Assembly (NCBI RefSeq): GCF_018614525.1
Contig: NZ_JAGGOL010000094.1
Location: forward strand, 1 to 46,589
Length of the DNA: 46,589 bases
DNA from: Streptomyces sp. ISL-11
GTDB taxonomy: Bacteria > Actinomycetota > Actinomycetes > Streptomycetales > Streptomycetaceae
Direction of reading: 5' to 3'
The position numbers and the translations under genes are program-made. This document shows, piece by piece, positions 24,216 to 35,195 of this stretch. How positions within the stretch are numbered: position 1 is the first letter of the stretch; every line of letters starts with the position of its first letter. A model generated the notes under the pieces. The model was not told the origin of the DNA, made no database searches, and worked only from the letters and a program-made list of their open reading frames with translations.

Positions 24216-25297
24216 ACGGCCACCCCCGCGCCCCCAGAGCGTGGCGACAGGCCCTGACCGCGATGCTGCTCCTCGTCCCGGCGCTCGGCCTGCTGCTCGC
24301 CCTGCTGCCCGCGCCCCCGGCCCGCGCCGCCGACGCGCCCACCGTCACCCTGGATCGCCGGAAGGCCGGCAAGGGCGGCCGCGTCACCGTGACCGGCACC
24401 GGATGGCGTCCCGGGACCCTGCTGACCCTGCTGATCTGCGGGCAGAACATGATCGGCGGCACCAACACCTGCGCCAACGCCGACGGCCGGACCGTCACCA
24501 CCGACACCAAGGGCGCCTTCCGCCGCGAGCTCCCGGTCGCCGAGCCCCCCAAACCCTGCCCGTGCGTGGTGCACGTGGCCACGGTGACGGAGGAGGCGGA
24601 GGCGGCCGACGCCGCGTTCACCGTGGCCGGGCACCCGGTCGAGCCGCTGCCGTCGCGCGGCGGCGAGGAGCGGCTCGGCGTCCTCGGGACGCGGCTGGAC
24701 GGCGCGGGCGGGGTGCTGACCTGGTTCGGAGCACCGCCGAAGCGCCGGCTCGTGGTCACCGTCGGCAATCTCGGCTCGGCCCCGGCCAAGGACCCGGTTT
24801 TTCATCTCGGCACCGCGCACGGGGTGCTGGCGCCGTCGTGGGAGGAGCGTCCCTGGCGGGGCACGATCGCCGCCGGGCAGCGGGCCAGGGTCGCGCTGGA
24901 CGTGGAGCTGCCGGCGGGCGCGTACGGCGACTACACGGTGTCACTGAAGTACGGGGACAAGGTGCTCCTCGCGGAGCCGTGGGACGTGAGCAGGCCATGG
25001 GGCGTGACGCTCTTCTGGATCCTGCTGTGCGTGGTGGTGCCCGTGGGGCTCTATCGCGCCGGGATGGCGGTCGTGGACCGTTTCCGGCCGCGTACGGGCT
25101 CCACGGCGCCCGTACGCCGCCGCGCCCGCACGGCAGCAGCTCGTACGCCCGCGGCTCGTACGCCCGCGAACCGTACGCCCGCGGCCCGTACGGAACCGTC
25201 CGCCTCCGGCGAGGGCGGCGGCACCCTGCCCTGGTTCACCCCGGATGCCATGCCGGCCACCCGGCGGGAGGACCCCGGGGAACCAGGGCCCGGGTGA
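24212..25297 (+). CDS. Exported membrane-anchored protein, coupled partner of the preceding gene
   Basis: This 361-aa protein has a signal sequence (about residues 10-40, cleavage near ARA-ADA), a beta-rich extracellular part with four clustered Cys (LICGQN, NTCAN, PCPCVV) and an Ig-like domain (about 170-250). A membrane helix (VTLFWILLCVVVPVGLYRAG) and a cytoplasmic tail with tandem R-T-P-A repeats follow. The GTG at 24212 overlaps the preceding stop (GTGA) with GGAAG upstream. Co-export and co-anchoring with the two upstream proteins suggests one surface complex, which is inference. Confidence 0.8.
   Translation: MNGHPRAPRAWRQALTAMLLLVPALGLLLALLPAPPARAADAPTVTLDRRKAGKGGRVTVTGTGWRPGTLLTLLICGQNMIGGTNTCANADGRTVTTDTKGAFRRELPVAEPPKPCPCVVHVATVTEEAEAADAAFTVAGHPVEPLPSRGGEERLGVLGTRLDGAGGVLTWFGAPPKRRLVVTVGNLGSAPAKDPVFHLGTAHGVLAPSWEERPWRGTIAAGQRARVALDVELPAGAYGDYTVSLKYGDKVLLAEPWDVSRPWGVTLFWILLCVVVPVGLYRAGMAVVDRFRPRTGSTAPVRRRARTAAARTPAARTPANRTPAARTEPSASGEGGGTLPWFTPDAMPATRREDPGEPGPG
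25136..25195 (+). repeat. Short tandem repeats encoding the R-T-P-A tail
   Basis: Imperfect 15-bp units around CGTACGCCCGCG repeat about four times and encode R-T-P-A-A/N in the cytoplasmic tail of the membrane-anchored protein. Confidence 0.6.
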
Positions 25298-25335
25298 CAG
25301 GTGCCGGGGAACCAGGGGCCCCGAAGGCATGAAAA

Positions 25336-25363
25336 TGCCCCGGCGCGCGATCGCGCCGGGGCA
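25336..25363. terminator. Bidirectional terminator between convergent genes
   Basis: TGCCCCGGCGCG (25336-25347) pairs perfectly with CGCGCCGGGGCA (25352-25363) around a 4-base loop. It serves the surface-protein operon and the convergent POT transporter gene, whose stop is 24 bases away. Confidence 0.85.
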
Positions 25364-25386
25364 CTCTCAGGGTCTGGCAGGCCCCG

Positions 25387-26922
<1,536 letters not shown>

Positions 26923-27386
26923 GGTCGATCCTTGTGTGCTCGGGACGCGGCGGTGGAGCTGCTCTGCGCCCGGGTGGGGGTGGGCCGGCACCGGTCACCG
27001 CACCGTCCGCCCCCACGCCCAGGGGTTCGGCCCCTCGCTGAGGAGCCGGCAGGACGGCCGTGCACCGGGATCCACGCCCTCCGCGCAGCTTCGCGCGGCG
27101 GACCCGGCCGACAGGTCATTCACTGGAGCGGGACTGGGGAACCAGGCCCGCGCACAACAGAGACCTTCGGTGTGTCGAACGACCGAAGGCCCCTCGGTGG
27201 TGCTACAGACGTCTGGTAACCATACGTCACACCCCGCCCGCAAATGGAAGGTGTTGAGATATGGATCACAGCTTGTCGTGGAACCATTCGCACACTTTCG
27301 AAGGTGAGTTTGGTCTTGGAGAAGTGTTGCCGTAGGTAGCAGTCAGTGCACCTCTGACGTGGGCTCCGGCGGACTACCATCTGTCC
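26923..27386. other. Divergent intergenic region (POT transporter / response regulator)
   Basis: This 464-base gap has no supported gene. It contains the promoters of the two divergent genes and an 8-bp inverted repeat, CCTTCGGT (27164-27171) / ACCGAAGG (27182-27189), with a ten-base spacer. The segment 27200-27386 is notably less GC-rich than the genes around it. Confidence 0.55.
27375..27380 (+). promoter_or_regulatory. -10 element for a leaderless response-regulator transcript
   Basis: TACCAT at 27375-27380 is followed by six bases and the ATG at 27387, placing the expected transcription start on the start codon. There is no Shine-Dalgarno sequence before this ATG. CTGACG at 27354-27359 is a weak -35 at 15-base spacing. 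Confidence 0.5.
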
Positions 27387-28067
<681 letters not shown>

Positions 28068-28122
28068 GCCGACAACAGGGCCCACCCGGGCTGCTCTCGT
28101 ACCACCCCGCCCGGAGGGCATC

Positions 28123-29382
28123 GTGCGCCGCCGACTGATCAACTCCACGCTCGCCGTCGTGCTCGTCGTGATCGCCGTCTTCGGGATCTCGCTCGTCATC
28201 GTCGAGACCCGCACGATCGAGAGCAGCGCGCGCGAGAGCGTGCAGTCCGAGGCCGTGCGGCTGGTGAGCATCGTCGACAGCCGGCTGCTCGGCAAGGAGC
28301 GCGTGGAGTCGGAGGTGCTGAGCGAGCAGATCACCCCGGCCCGCTACGCCCGGATCGAGATCCCCGGCCGGCGGACCATCGAGATCGGCACCCCGCCCGA
28401 GGGCGGGGTGATCAGCGCGACGCAGAAGGGCGAGCAGGGCGAGACGGTCCGGGTCGAGGAGTCCCGCTCGACCGTCAGCCGTGAGCTCGGCCGCACCCTC
28501 CTGGTGATCCTCGCGGTGGCCCTGCTGGCCGTGGTCGCCGCCGTCTTCCTGGCCGTACGGCAGGCTAACCGGCTCACCGCGCCGCTCACCGACCTCGCCG
28601 AGACGGCCGAGCGCCTCGGCTCCGGCGACCCCCGGCCCCGCCACCGCCGGTACGGGGTTCCCGAGCTGGACCGGGTCGCCGACGTCCTGGACGGGTCCGC
28701 CGAGCGGATTGCCCGGATGCTGACCGCCGAGCGCAGGCTCGCGGCGGACGCCTCGCACCAGCTCCGCACACCGCTGACCGCGCTGTCCATGCGGCTGGAG
28801 GAGATCACGCTCACCGACGAGCCCGAGACGGTCAAGGAGGAGGCGACCATCGCGCTGGCGCAGGTGGAACGGCTCACCGACGTCGTCCAGCGGCTGCTGA
28901 CCAACTCCCGCGACCCCAAGTCCAGCTCGGCCGTCGTCTTCGACCTCGATGAGGTCATCAAGCAGCAGCTGGAGGAGTGGCGGCCCGCCACCCGCAGTGA
29001 GGGCCGCGCCATCGTGCGCTCGGGCAAGCAGGGGCTGCGGGCCGTCGGCACGCCGGGCGCGGTCTCGCAGGTGCTCGCGACCCTCATCGAGAACTCGCTG
29101 ATGCACGGCGACGGCACGGTGGCCCTGCGCACCCGCGTCACCGGCAACCAGGCCGTCGTGGAGGTCACCGACGAGGGGCCGGGGGTGCCGCCGGACCTGG
29201 GCGCCCGGGTCTTCGAGCGGACGGTCAGCGGCCGCAACTCCACCGGGCTGGGGCTGGCGGTCGCCCGTGACCTGGCGGAGGCGGACGGCGGGCGGCTGGA
29301 GCTCCTCCAGGGGAAGCCGCCGGTGTTCGCGCTGTTCCTGAGCCGCGAGAGCCGCGACGGGGACCAGGCCGAGGAGCAGTAG
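28123..29382 (+). CDS. Sensor histidine kinase, HAMP-containing
   Basis: This membrane kinase has 419 aa: TM1 at about 8-27, a short extracellular loop (28-122), TM2 at about 124-146, HAMP at about 147-198 and a HisKA domain with His212 in ADASHQLRTPLTAL. The ATPase boxes follow: N (LIENSLMHG), G1 (DEGPGVP) and G2 (GLGLAVARDLAEADGG). The extracellular part is small, about 95 residues, and has no recognised ligand fold. The GTG at 28123 follows CGGAGGG; upstream in-frame extension overlaps the regulator gene. It is the cognate partner of the response regulator just before it. Confidence 0.92.
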   Translation: MRRRLINSTLAVVLVVIAVFGISLVIVETRTIESSARESVQSEAVRLVSIVDSRLLGKERVESEVLSEQITPARYARIEIPGRRTIEIGTPPEGGVISATQKGEQGETVRVEESRSTVSRELGRTLLVILAVALLAVVAAVFLAVRQANRLTAPLTDLAETAERLGSGDPRPRHRRYGVPELDRVADVLDGSAERIARMLTAERRLAADASHQLRTPLTALSMRLEEITLTDEPETVKEEATIALAQVERLTDVVQRLLTNSRDPKSSSAVVFDLDEVIKQQLEEWRPATRSEGRAIVRSGKQGLRAVGTPGAVSQVLATLIENSLMHGDGTVALRTRVTGNQAVVEVTDEGPGVPPDLGARVFERTVSGRNSTGLGLAVARDLAEADGGRLELLQGKPPVFALFLSRESRDGDQAEEQ

Positions 29383-29404
29383 CCGGGGCGCCTCGGCGGG
29401 TGCC

Positions 29405-29640
29405 AGGGTGTCCTGGGCCTGTCCGGCGGGTCTTCGGCTGCGGGCCGCTATGCCGCCTGCGGCGGCGGGCGCCCTGCGGGCGCGTCCTCAAACGCCGGAC
29501 GGGCTTGATTCGGCTGAGCTCAGCCGCTTTCAGCCCGTTGGGGGCACCCCCAGCGGTAGCTGGGGGAGCTTGAGGACGCCACCGCGCAGCGGTGGTGCGG
29601 ACGATAGGGCCCCCGCAGCCGCCCGCTCACGCGATCCGCC
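29405..29640. repeat. Two back-to-back Streptomyces intergenic repeat elements
   Basis: The interval between the kinase and GtrA genes is filled by an element in reverse orientation (29405-29513, ending TCCTCAAACGCCGGACGGGC) and one in forward orientation (core 29534-29580, CCCGTTGGGGGCACC with the GGTAGCTGGGGGAG hairpin, TTGAGGACG). The second core matches 23162-23209 closely. The hairpins may double as terminators for the convergent genes. Confidence 0.75.
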
Positions 29641-29649
29641 GGACGCCGC

Positions 29650-30180
29650 CTAGCGGCCGTCCGCCCGGTGCCCGCCCGCCGCGTCGACCCGCTGCGGCGG
29701 GTCCGCCAGGAACGATTCAGCAGTCTCCACCGCCTCACGCGCGGGCAGCGCGGTGAACACCCACGTCCGGTAGGACCAGAAGCGGAAGACGGTCCCGATC
29801 CCGAGGCCGACGACGTTCTTCGCGATGTTGTCCGCGAGCGCGGACGTGAAGCCGAATCCGTAGTGCGACAGGCCCAGGATGCCGTTCTCGATGACCAGGC
29901 CGACGCCGCTGAAGAGCAGGAAGAGCGAGAGTTCACGGCTGCGCCGGTTGCGGTCGCTGTCGCGGTACGTCCAGTAGCGGTTGCCCACGTAATTGGTCGC
30001 GATCGCCACCGCCGTCGCGATGATGCCCGAGCGCACCACGGCGAGGCCGAAACCGTGGACACAGATGTTGAAGACGATGAAATTGACCACGAATCCGATG
30101 GCGCCGACCGCTCCGAATTTCGCGATTTCGCGGGCCAGCCGCTCCAGCCGGGAACGCACTGTGCGCCGATGACTCGTCAC
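29650..30180 (-). CDS. GtrA-family membrane protein
   Basis: GtrA-like proteins are small four-helix membrane proteins thought to move lipid-linked sugars or assist cell-wall glycosylation. This one has 176 aa with helices at about 20-40, 45-65, 84-105 and 118-140. Family landmarks are FGAVGAIGFVVNFIVF and NYVGNRYWTYRD. The GTG at 30180 is preferred because GGAG lies nine bases upstream; an ATG at 30225 would add 15 residues without a ribosome site. It is divergent from purK. Confidence 0.87.
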   Translation of the reverse strand: MTSHRRTVRSRLERLAREIAKFGAVGAIGFVVNFIVFNICVHGFGLAVVRSGIIATAVAIATNYVGNRYWTYRDSDRNRRSRELSLFLLFSGVGLVIENGILGLSHYGFGFTSALADNIAKNVVGLGIGTVFRFWSYRTWVFTALPAREAVETAESFLADPPQRVDAAGGHRADGR

Positions 30181-30365
30181 GATCTCAGGCTCCGTCGGTG
30201 GGCGGCAGGGGGCGTGGGGCAGCATTCATGCTATCCAGCGGCCCACGCGGCCGATGGGCCGAGTCGGTGAACTCGGGGCGAACGCGCGTCATATCGGCCA
30301 TCTCCGCACAGCCTGCCTTTTCGGATGATCCTCCAGGGCGGTCCGGGGCGGTTCGCGCGTGCGGA

Positions 30366-30371
30366 TACCCT
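30366..30371 (+). promoter_or_regulatory. -10 element for a leaderless purK transcript
   Basis: TACCCT at 30366-30371 is followed by six bases and the GTG at 30378, so the expected transcription start falls on the start codon. No -35 hexamer is clear. Confidence 0.45.
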
Positions 30372-30377
30372 GGGGGC

Positions 30378-31517
30378 GTGACATTCCCGGTAGTCGGCAT
30401 GGTCGGCGGCGGCCAGCTCGCCCGTATGACCCACGAGGCGGGTATCCCCCTCGGCATCAAGTTCAAGCTGCTCAGCGACACCCCGCAGGACTCGGCGGCC
30501 CAGGTGGTGAGCGACGTCGTCATCGGCGACTATCGCGACCTGGAAACCCTTCGTGCTTTCGCACAAGGGTGTGACGTGATCACCTTCGATCACGAACATG
30601 TGCCGACCGAGCACCTCCGGGCCCTGGAGGCCGACGGCATCCCCGTCCGCCCCGGGCCCGACGCGTTGGTGCACGCCCAGGACAAGGGTGTGATGCGCGC
30701 GAGGCTCGACGCGATCGGAGTGCCGTGCCCACGGCACCGGATCGTCGAGGACCCCGCCGACGTCGAGCGCTTCGCGGCGGAGGGCGAGGGCTTCCCCGTC
30801 ATTCTCAAGACGGTGCGCGGCGGATACGACGGCAAGGGCGTCTGGGTCGTCCGCGACGCCTGCCAGGCGGAGGAACCGTTCCGCGCCGGGGTCCCCGTCC
30901 TCGCCGAGGAGAAGGTCGACTTCGTCCGCGAGCTCGCCGCCAACGTCGTCCGCTCCCCGCACGGCCAGGCCGTCTCGTACCCCGTCGTGGAGTCCATCCA
31001 GGTCGACGGCGTCTGCGACACCGTGATCGCACCCGCGCCCGGCCTCTCCCAGGAGCTCTCCGCCCGCGCGCAGCAGCTCGCCCTGAAGATCGCCAAGGAA
31101 CTGGGCGTCGTCGGCCACCTCGCCGTCGAGCTGTTCGAGACCCGCGACGGCCGCATCCTCGTCAACGAGCTCGCGATGCGCCCCCACAACTCCGGCCACT
31201 GGACCCAGGACGGCGCGATCACCTCGCAGTTCGCCAACCACGTCCGGGCCGTACTGGACCTCCCGCTCGGCGATCCCCGCCCGCGCGCCACCTGGACCGT
31301 CATGGCCAATGTGCTCGGCGGCGACTATCCCGACATGTATTCCGCGTACCTCCATTGCATGGCACGCGACCCGGGCCTGAAGATCCATATGTACGGCAAG
31401 GACGTCAAGCCCGGCCGAAAGGTCGGACACGTCAACACCTACGGCGACGATCTGGCGGATGTGCGCGAGCGCGCGAGCCACGCCGCCGGATATCTGCGAG
31501 GAACGATCACGGAATGA
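30378..31517 (+). CDS. purK: 5-(Carboxyamino)imidazole ribonucleotide synthase
   Basis: PurK uses ATP and bicarbonate to carboxylate AIR to N5-CAIR in purine synthesis. The protein is 379 aa with ATP-grasp architecture: N-terminal GMVGGGQLARM, the ATP-grasp core FPVILKTVRGGYDGKGVWVV, and the metal-binding VELFETRDGRILVNELAMRP with HNSGHWTQDGAITSQFANHV. GTG 30378 matches the family N-terminus (VVGMVGGGQL); no ribosome site is seen but a -10 lies six bases upstream. Its stop overlaps the purE start (ATGA). Confidence 0.95.
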   Translation: MTFPVVGMVGGGQLARMTHEAGIPLGIKFKLLSDTPQDSAAQVVSDVVIGDYRDLETLRAFAQGCDVITFDHEHVPTEHLRALEADGIPVRPGPDALVHAQDKGVMRARLDAIGVPCPRHRIVEDPADVERFAAEGEGFPVILKTVRGGYDGKGVWVVRDACQAEEPFRAGVPVLAEEKVDFVRELAANVVRSPHGQAVSYPVVESIQVDGVCDTVIAPAPGLSQELSARAQQLALKIAKELGVVGHLAVELFETRDGRILVNELAMRPHNSGHWTQDGAITSQFANHVRAVLDLPLGDPRPRATWTVMANVLGGDYPDMYSAYLHCMARDPGLKIHMYGKDVKPGRKVGHVNTYGDDLADVRERASHAAGYLRGTITE

Positions 31518-32038
31518 CTTCCCCTCTCGTCGGCATCGTCATGGGCTCCGACTCCGACTGGCCCGTCATGGAAGCAGCGGCCAAGGCCCTGGCCGAATTC
31601 GAGGTCCCCTACGAGGTGGACGTCGTCTCCGCGCACCGGATGCCGCGCGAGATGATCGCGTACGGCGAGCAGGCCGCCGGCCGCGGCCTCAAGGCGGTCA
31701 TCGCGGGCGCCGGGGGAGCCGCCCACCTGCCCGGCATGCTCGCCTCCGTGACCCCCCTGCCCGTCATCGGCGTGCCCGTACCGCTGAAGTACCTCGACGG
31801 CATGGACTCCCTGCTGTCCATCGTGCAGATGCCGGCCGGCGTGCCCGTCGCCACCGTCTCCGTCGCCGGCGCCCGCAACGCCGGCCTGCTCGCGGTCCGG
31901 ATGCTCGCCGCGCACGACAGCGACCTCCAGACCCGGATGCGCCACTTCCAGGACGAGCTGAACGAACAGGCCACCGAGAAGGGCCGGCGGCTGCGCGCCA
32001 AGGCCACGAGCCAGGACTCCTTCGGCTTCGGGAAGTGA
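31514..32038 (+). CDS. purE: N5-carboxyaminoimidazole ribonucleotide mutase
   Basis: PurE converts N5-CAIR to CAIR, the step after PurK. It has 174 aa, the usual class I length. GSDSDWPVM near the N-terminus binds the substrate phosphate, SAHRMP carries the conserved catalytic His, and AGAGGAAHLPGMLAS and GVPVPL complete the signature. The ATG overlaps the purK stop by four bases, so the two are translationally coupled. Confidence 0.96.
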   Translation: MTSPLVGIVMGSDSDWPVMEAAAKALAEFEVPYEVDVVSAHRMPREMIAYGEQAAGRGLKAVIAGAGGAAHLPGMLASVTPLPVIGVPVPLKYLDGMDSLLSIVQMPAGVPVATVSVAGARNAGLLAVRMLAAHDSDLQTRMRHFQDELNEQATEKGRRLRAKATSQDSFGFGK

Positions 32039-32043
32039 CCGCC

Positions 32044-33249
32044 ATGACCGACGCGTCCGGCACCCCCGAACACCTCGCCCGCGCCCGGGAGCTCCTCGCC
32101 GAGCACCCCGTCGTCGACGGTCACAACGACCTGCCCTGGGCGCTGCGCGAGAAGGCCCGCTACGACCTCGACCGGCTCGACATCGCCACCGACCAGAGCG
32201 CCGACCTCCACACCGACCTGCCCCGGCTGCGCGCCGGCGGCGTCGGCGCCCAGTTCTGGTCCGTGTACGTACGCACCGACATGGCCGGCGACGAGGCGGT
32301 CAGCGCCACGCTCGAACAGATCGACGTCGTGTACCGGCTGGTCGCCCGCCACCCCGGCGAGCTGCGGCTCGCGCTCACCGCCCATGACATGGACGCCGCG
32401 CGCGCCGAGGGCCGGATCGCCTCCCTCATGGGCGCCGAGGGCGGCCACAGCATCAACAACTCCCTCGCCACCCTCCGCGCCCTGTACCGGCTCGGCGTCC
32501 GCTACATGACGCTCACGCACAACGACAACATCCCGTGGGCGGACTCGGCGACCGACGAACCCGTGGCGGGCGGCCTGACCCGCTTCGGCGAGGAGGTCGT
32601 CCGCGAGATGAACCGCACGGGCATGCTCGTCGACCTCTCGCACGTCTCGGCCGACACGATGCGCGACGCGCTGCGCGTCACCGAGGCGCCGGTGATCTTC
32701 TCGCACTCCTCGGCGCGCGCCGTCTGCGACCACCCGCGCAACATCCCCGACGACGTCCTCGGCGCGCTCGCCGCGAACGGCGGCGTCGCCATGGCCACCT
32801 TCGTCCCCAAGTTCGTCCTGCCCGCGGCGATCGGCTGGACGAAGGCCGCCGACGAGAACATGCGCGCCAACGGCCTGCACCCCCTCGACACCACGGCCGC
32901 CGGGATGGCGGTGCAGCGCGCCTTCGAGGCCGCCCACCCGCGCCCGCTCGCCACGGCCGCCACGGTCGCCGACCACCTCGACCACATGCGCGAGGTCGCG
33001 GGCGTCGACCACATCGGCCTCGGCGGCGACTACGACGGCACGGCCTTCACCCCGGCCGACCTCGCCGACGTGGCCGGCTACCCCCACCTGGTCGCGGAGC
33101 TGCTGCGCCGCGGCTGGTCGGACGCCGACCTGGCGAAGCTGACATGGGGGAACGCGGTACGGGTCCTCGGCGACGCGGAGAGCGTGGCGCGGGACCTGCA
33201 GACCCGCCGCGGCCCGTCCATCGCGACCATCGACCAGCTGGACGGCTGA
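32044..33249 (+). CDS. Membrane-dipeptidase (renal dipeptidase) family hydrolase
   Basis: This M19 metallodipeptidase of the amidohydrolase superfamily has 401 aa. The first metal site is H27-x-D29 in VVDGHNDLPW, the bridging Glu is in MGAEGGHSI, and later His ligands are in DLSHVSADT and FSHSSARAV. The final catalytic Asp is in GLGGDYDG. No signal peptide is present, so it is cytoplasmic. The close S. coelicolor homologue, SCO3058, has been described as a dipeptidase related to human renal dipeptidase with a preference for L-Xaa-D-Xaa peptides. The ATG at 32044 (GGGAAG upstream) is preferred to GTG 32035. It lies five bases after purE, likely in the same operon. Confidence 0.93.
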   Translation: MTDASGTPEHLARARELLAEHPVVDGHNDLPWALREKARYDLDRLDIATDQSADLHTDLPRLRAGGVGAQFWSVYVRTDMAGDEAVSATLEQIDVVYRLVARHPGELRLALTAHDMDAARAEGRIASLMGAEGGHSINNSLATLRALYRLGVRYMTLTHNDNIPWADSATDEPVAGGLTRFGEEVVREMNRTGMLVDLSHVSADTMRDALRVTEAPVIFSHSSARAVCDHPRNIPDDVLGALAANGGVAMATFVPKFVLPAAIGWTKAADENMRANGLHPLDTTAAGMAVQRAFEAAHPRPLATAATVADHLDHMREVAGVDHIGLGGDYDGTAFTPADLADVAGYPHLVAELLRRGWSDADLAKLTWGNAVRVLGDAESVARDLQTRRGPSIATIDQLDG

Positions 33250-33261
33250 CCGCCCCGGCCC

Positions 33262-33642
33262 TCAGGGGCGGATCAGGCAGAACGGATGGCCGGCGGGGTC
33301 CGCGTAGACGCGGAAATCGCGCCGGCCGTCCTGGTCGTCGATGTCCAGCGGCAGCGCGCCGAGCGCCAGCACCCGCTCCTGTGCCGCCTCGATGTCGGCG
33401 ACGTCGAGGTCGAGGTGCAGCTGCTGCGAGTGGTCGTCGGAGCTCGGCCAGTTCGGCGGTACGAAGCCGGGGGCGCGCTGGAACGCCAGCCGGCTGCCGT
33501 CCTCCAGGAAGAGGTCGACCCAGTCGTCGTCGGCGGCGCCCTTGATCTCGCCGCCGAGCACCTCGGCGTAGAACCGGGCCAGCGGCAGCGGCTCGGGACA
33601 GTCCAGGACGATCGCGGTGATCTTCGCGAAGGGCACGGTCAT
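33262..33642 (-). CDS. VOC-superfamily (glyoxalase-like) protein
   Basis: This is a single-domain vicinal-oxygen-chelate protein of 126 aa: two beta-alpha-beta-beta-beta modules beginning VLDCPEPLPLARFYAEVLGG and LHLDLDVADIEAAQERVLAL, ending with DPAGHPFCLIRP. A metal-ligand-like His is in LHLDLD, but the full glyoxalase I set is not evident, so enzyme activity is uncertain. The ATG at 33642 follows GAGGA. It is convergent with the dipeptidase and lies just downstream of the UDP-glucose dehydrogenase gene on the same strand. Confidence 0.85.
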   Translation of the reverse strand: MTVPFAKITAIVLDCPEPLPLARFYAEVLGGEIKGAADDDWVDLFLEDGSRLAFQRAPGFVPPNWPSSDDHSQQLHLDLDVADIEAAQERVLALGALPLDIDDQDGRRDFRVYADPAGHPFCLIRP

Positions 33643-33680
33643 TCCTCCTCGGGTGGAACGGACGGGGAGGACACGGGTTC

Positions 33681-33696
33681 CCCGCGGAGCCGCGGG
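33681..33696 (-). terminator. Short GC hairpin after the UDP-glucose dehydrogenase gene
   Basis: CCCGCG (33681-33686) pairs with CGCGGG (33691-33696) around GAGC, directly abutting the stop codon of the minus-strand dehydrogenase gene. Confidence 0.4.
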
Positions 33697-35037
33697 CTAC
33701 GCCTGCGGACGCCCCATCGCACGGAAGGCCCAACCGGCCCCGCGCCAGGCGTCGGCCGACAGCGCGTTGCGCCCGTCGAGGATCCGCCGCTCCGCCACCA
33801 CCTCGCCCAGCGCCGCCGGGTCCAGCTCGCGGAACTCCGCCCACTCCGTCAGGTGCAGCACCACGTGCGCCCCGCGGCACGCCTCCAGCGCGGTGGGCGC
33901 GTAGGCGAGGGTCGGGAAGAGCCGGGCCGCGTTCTCCATGCCCTTGGGGTCGTAGACCGTGACCTGGCCGCCCTGGAGGTGGATCTGACCGGCGACGTTG
34001 AGCGCGGGGGAGTCCCGTACGTCGTCGGAGTCCGGCTTGAACGTCGCGCCGAGCACCGCGACGCGCCGCCCCAGGAAGCCGCCGCCGACCGTCTCGCGGG
34101 CCAGCTCGACCATGTGGCCCCTGCGGCGCATGTTGATGGAGTCGACCTCGCGCAGGAACGTCAGCGCCTGGTCGGCGCCCAGCTCGCCCGCACGGGCCAT
34201 GAAGGCACGGATGTCCTTGGGCAGACAGCCGCCGCCGAAGCCGATGCCGGCGCGCAGGAACTTCTTCCCGATCCGCTCGTCGTGGCCGATGGCCTCCGCC
34301 AGCTTCACCACGTCGCCGTCGGCGGCCTCGCAGACCTCGGCCATGGCGTTGATGAAGGAGATCTTCGTGGCGAGGAAGGAGTTCGCGGCGGTCTTGACCA
34401 GCTCGGCCGTCGGATAGTCGGCGACGACGAACGGCGAGCCCTCGCCGATCGGGACCGCGTACACCTCGCGCAGCAGCTTCTCGCCGCGCTCGCCCGAGAC
34501 GCCGACGACGATCCGGTCGGGGTGCAGGGTGTCCTGGACCGCGAAGCCCTCGCGCAGGAACTCCGGGTTCCACGCCAGCTCGACCTCCGCGCCCGCCGGG
34601 GCGAGCTCCGTCAGGAGCCGCGCGAGGCGCGCCGCGCTGCCGACCGGGACGGTGGACTTGCCGACGACCAGCGCCGGCCGCTGCAGCACGCGGGCCAGCG
34701 AGGTGAAGGCGGCGTCGACGTAGGACATGTCGCAGGCGTACTCGCCGTGCTTCTGCGGAGTGTTCACACAGACGAAGTGGACGTCGCCGAACTCGCCGAC
34801 CTCCTCCCAGGAGTCCGTGAAGCGCAGCCGCCCGGTCGATCCCTCGATGCCGGCCACATGGCGGCGGAGCAGCTCCTCCAGCCCCGGCTCGTACATCGGG
34901 ACCGTGCCGCGGCCGAGCATCTCGATCTTCTCGGGGACCACGTCGAGGCCGAGCACTTCGAAGCCGAGTTCGGCCATGGCCGCGGCATGGGTGGCGCCGA
35001 GGTAGCCGGTGCCGATCACGGTGATCCTGGGGGCCAT
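33697..35037 (-). CDS. UDP-glucose 6-dehydrogenase
   Basis: This enzyme oxidises UDP-glucose to UDP-glucuronate with two NAD+, feeding glycan and glycosylation pathways. It has 446 aa. The N-terminal Rossmann motif is VIGTGYLG, the catalytic Lys215 is in KTAANSFLATK, and the nucleophile Cys271 is in GFGGGCLPKDI. The C-terminal domain has GATFKPDSDDVRDSPAL. The ATG at 35037 follows GGAG at six bases; ATG 35049 is in frame but lacks a ribosome site. UDP-ManNAc dehydrogenases share this fold, but the motif details favour UDP-glucose. Confidence 0.93.
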   Translation of the reverse strand: MAPRITVIGTGYLGATHAAAMAELGFEVLGLDVVPEKIEMLGRGTVPMYEPGLEELLRRHVAGIEGSTGRLRFTDSWEEVGEFGDVHFVCVNTPQKHGEYACDMSYVDAAFTSLARVLQRPALVVGKSTVPVGSAARLARLLTELAPAGAEVELAWNPEFLREGFAVQDTLHPDRIVVGVSGERGEKLLREVYAVPIGEGSPFVVADYPTAELVKTAANSFLATKISFINAMAEVCEAADGDVVKLAEAIGHDERIGKKFLRAGIGFGGGCLPKDIRAFMARAGELGADQALTFLREVDSINMRRRGHMVELARETVGGGFLGRRVAVLGATFKPDSDDVRDSPALNVAGQIHLQGGQVTVYDPKGMENAARLFPTLAYAPTALEACRGAHVVLHLTEWAEFRELDPAALGEVVAERRILDGRNALSADAWRGAGWAFRAMGRPQA

Positions 35038-35195
35038 GCGGTGCTCCATGTGCTGACGGGCTGGACTGCGCCCCGAGCATAGTCGGGGCGCGGGGCGGGA
35101 AGGACCCGAGGAGACGCCATGACCATCGGGCGCAGTGCGGACCTCGTGCGGACGCTGTCGGCAAGCTCACGTATCCCTGTCCGGAAGCCGCCCCC

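Noticed and set aside
33047..35170. 707-residue minus-strand frame over the dehydrogenase and VOC genes
   Set aside because: It is in another frame of the same strand as the real UDP-glucose dehydrogenase and VOC genes; Arg/Gly/Ala-rich with no domain.
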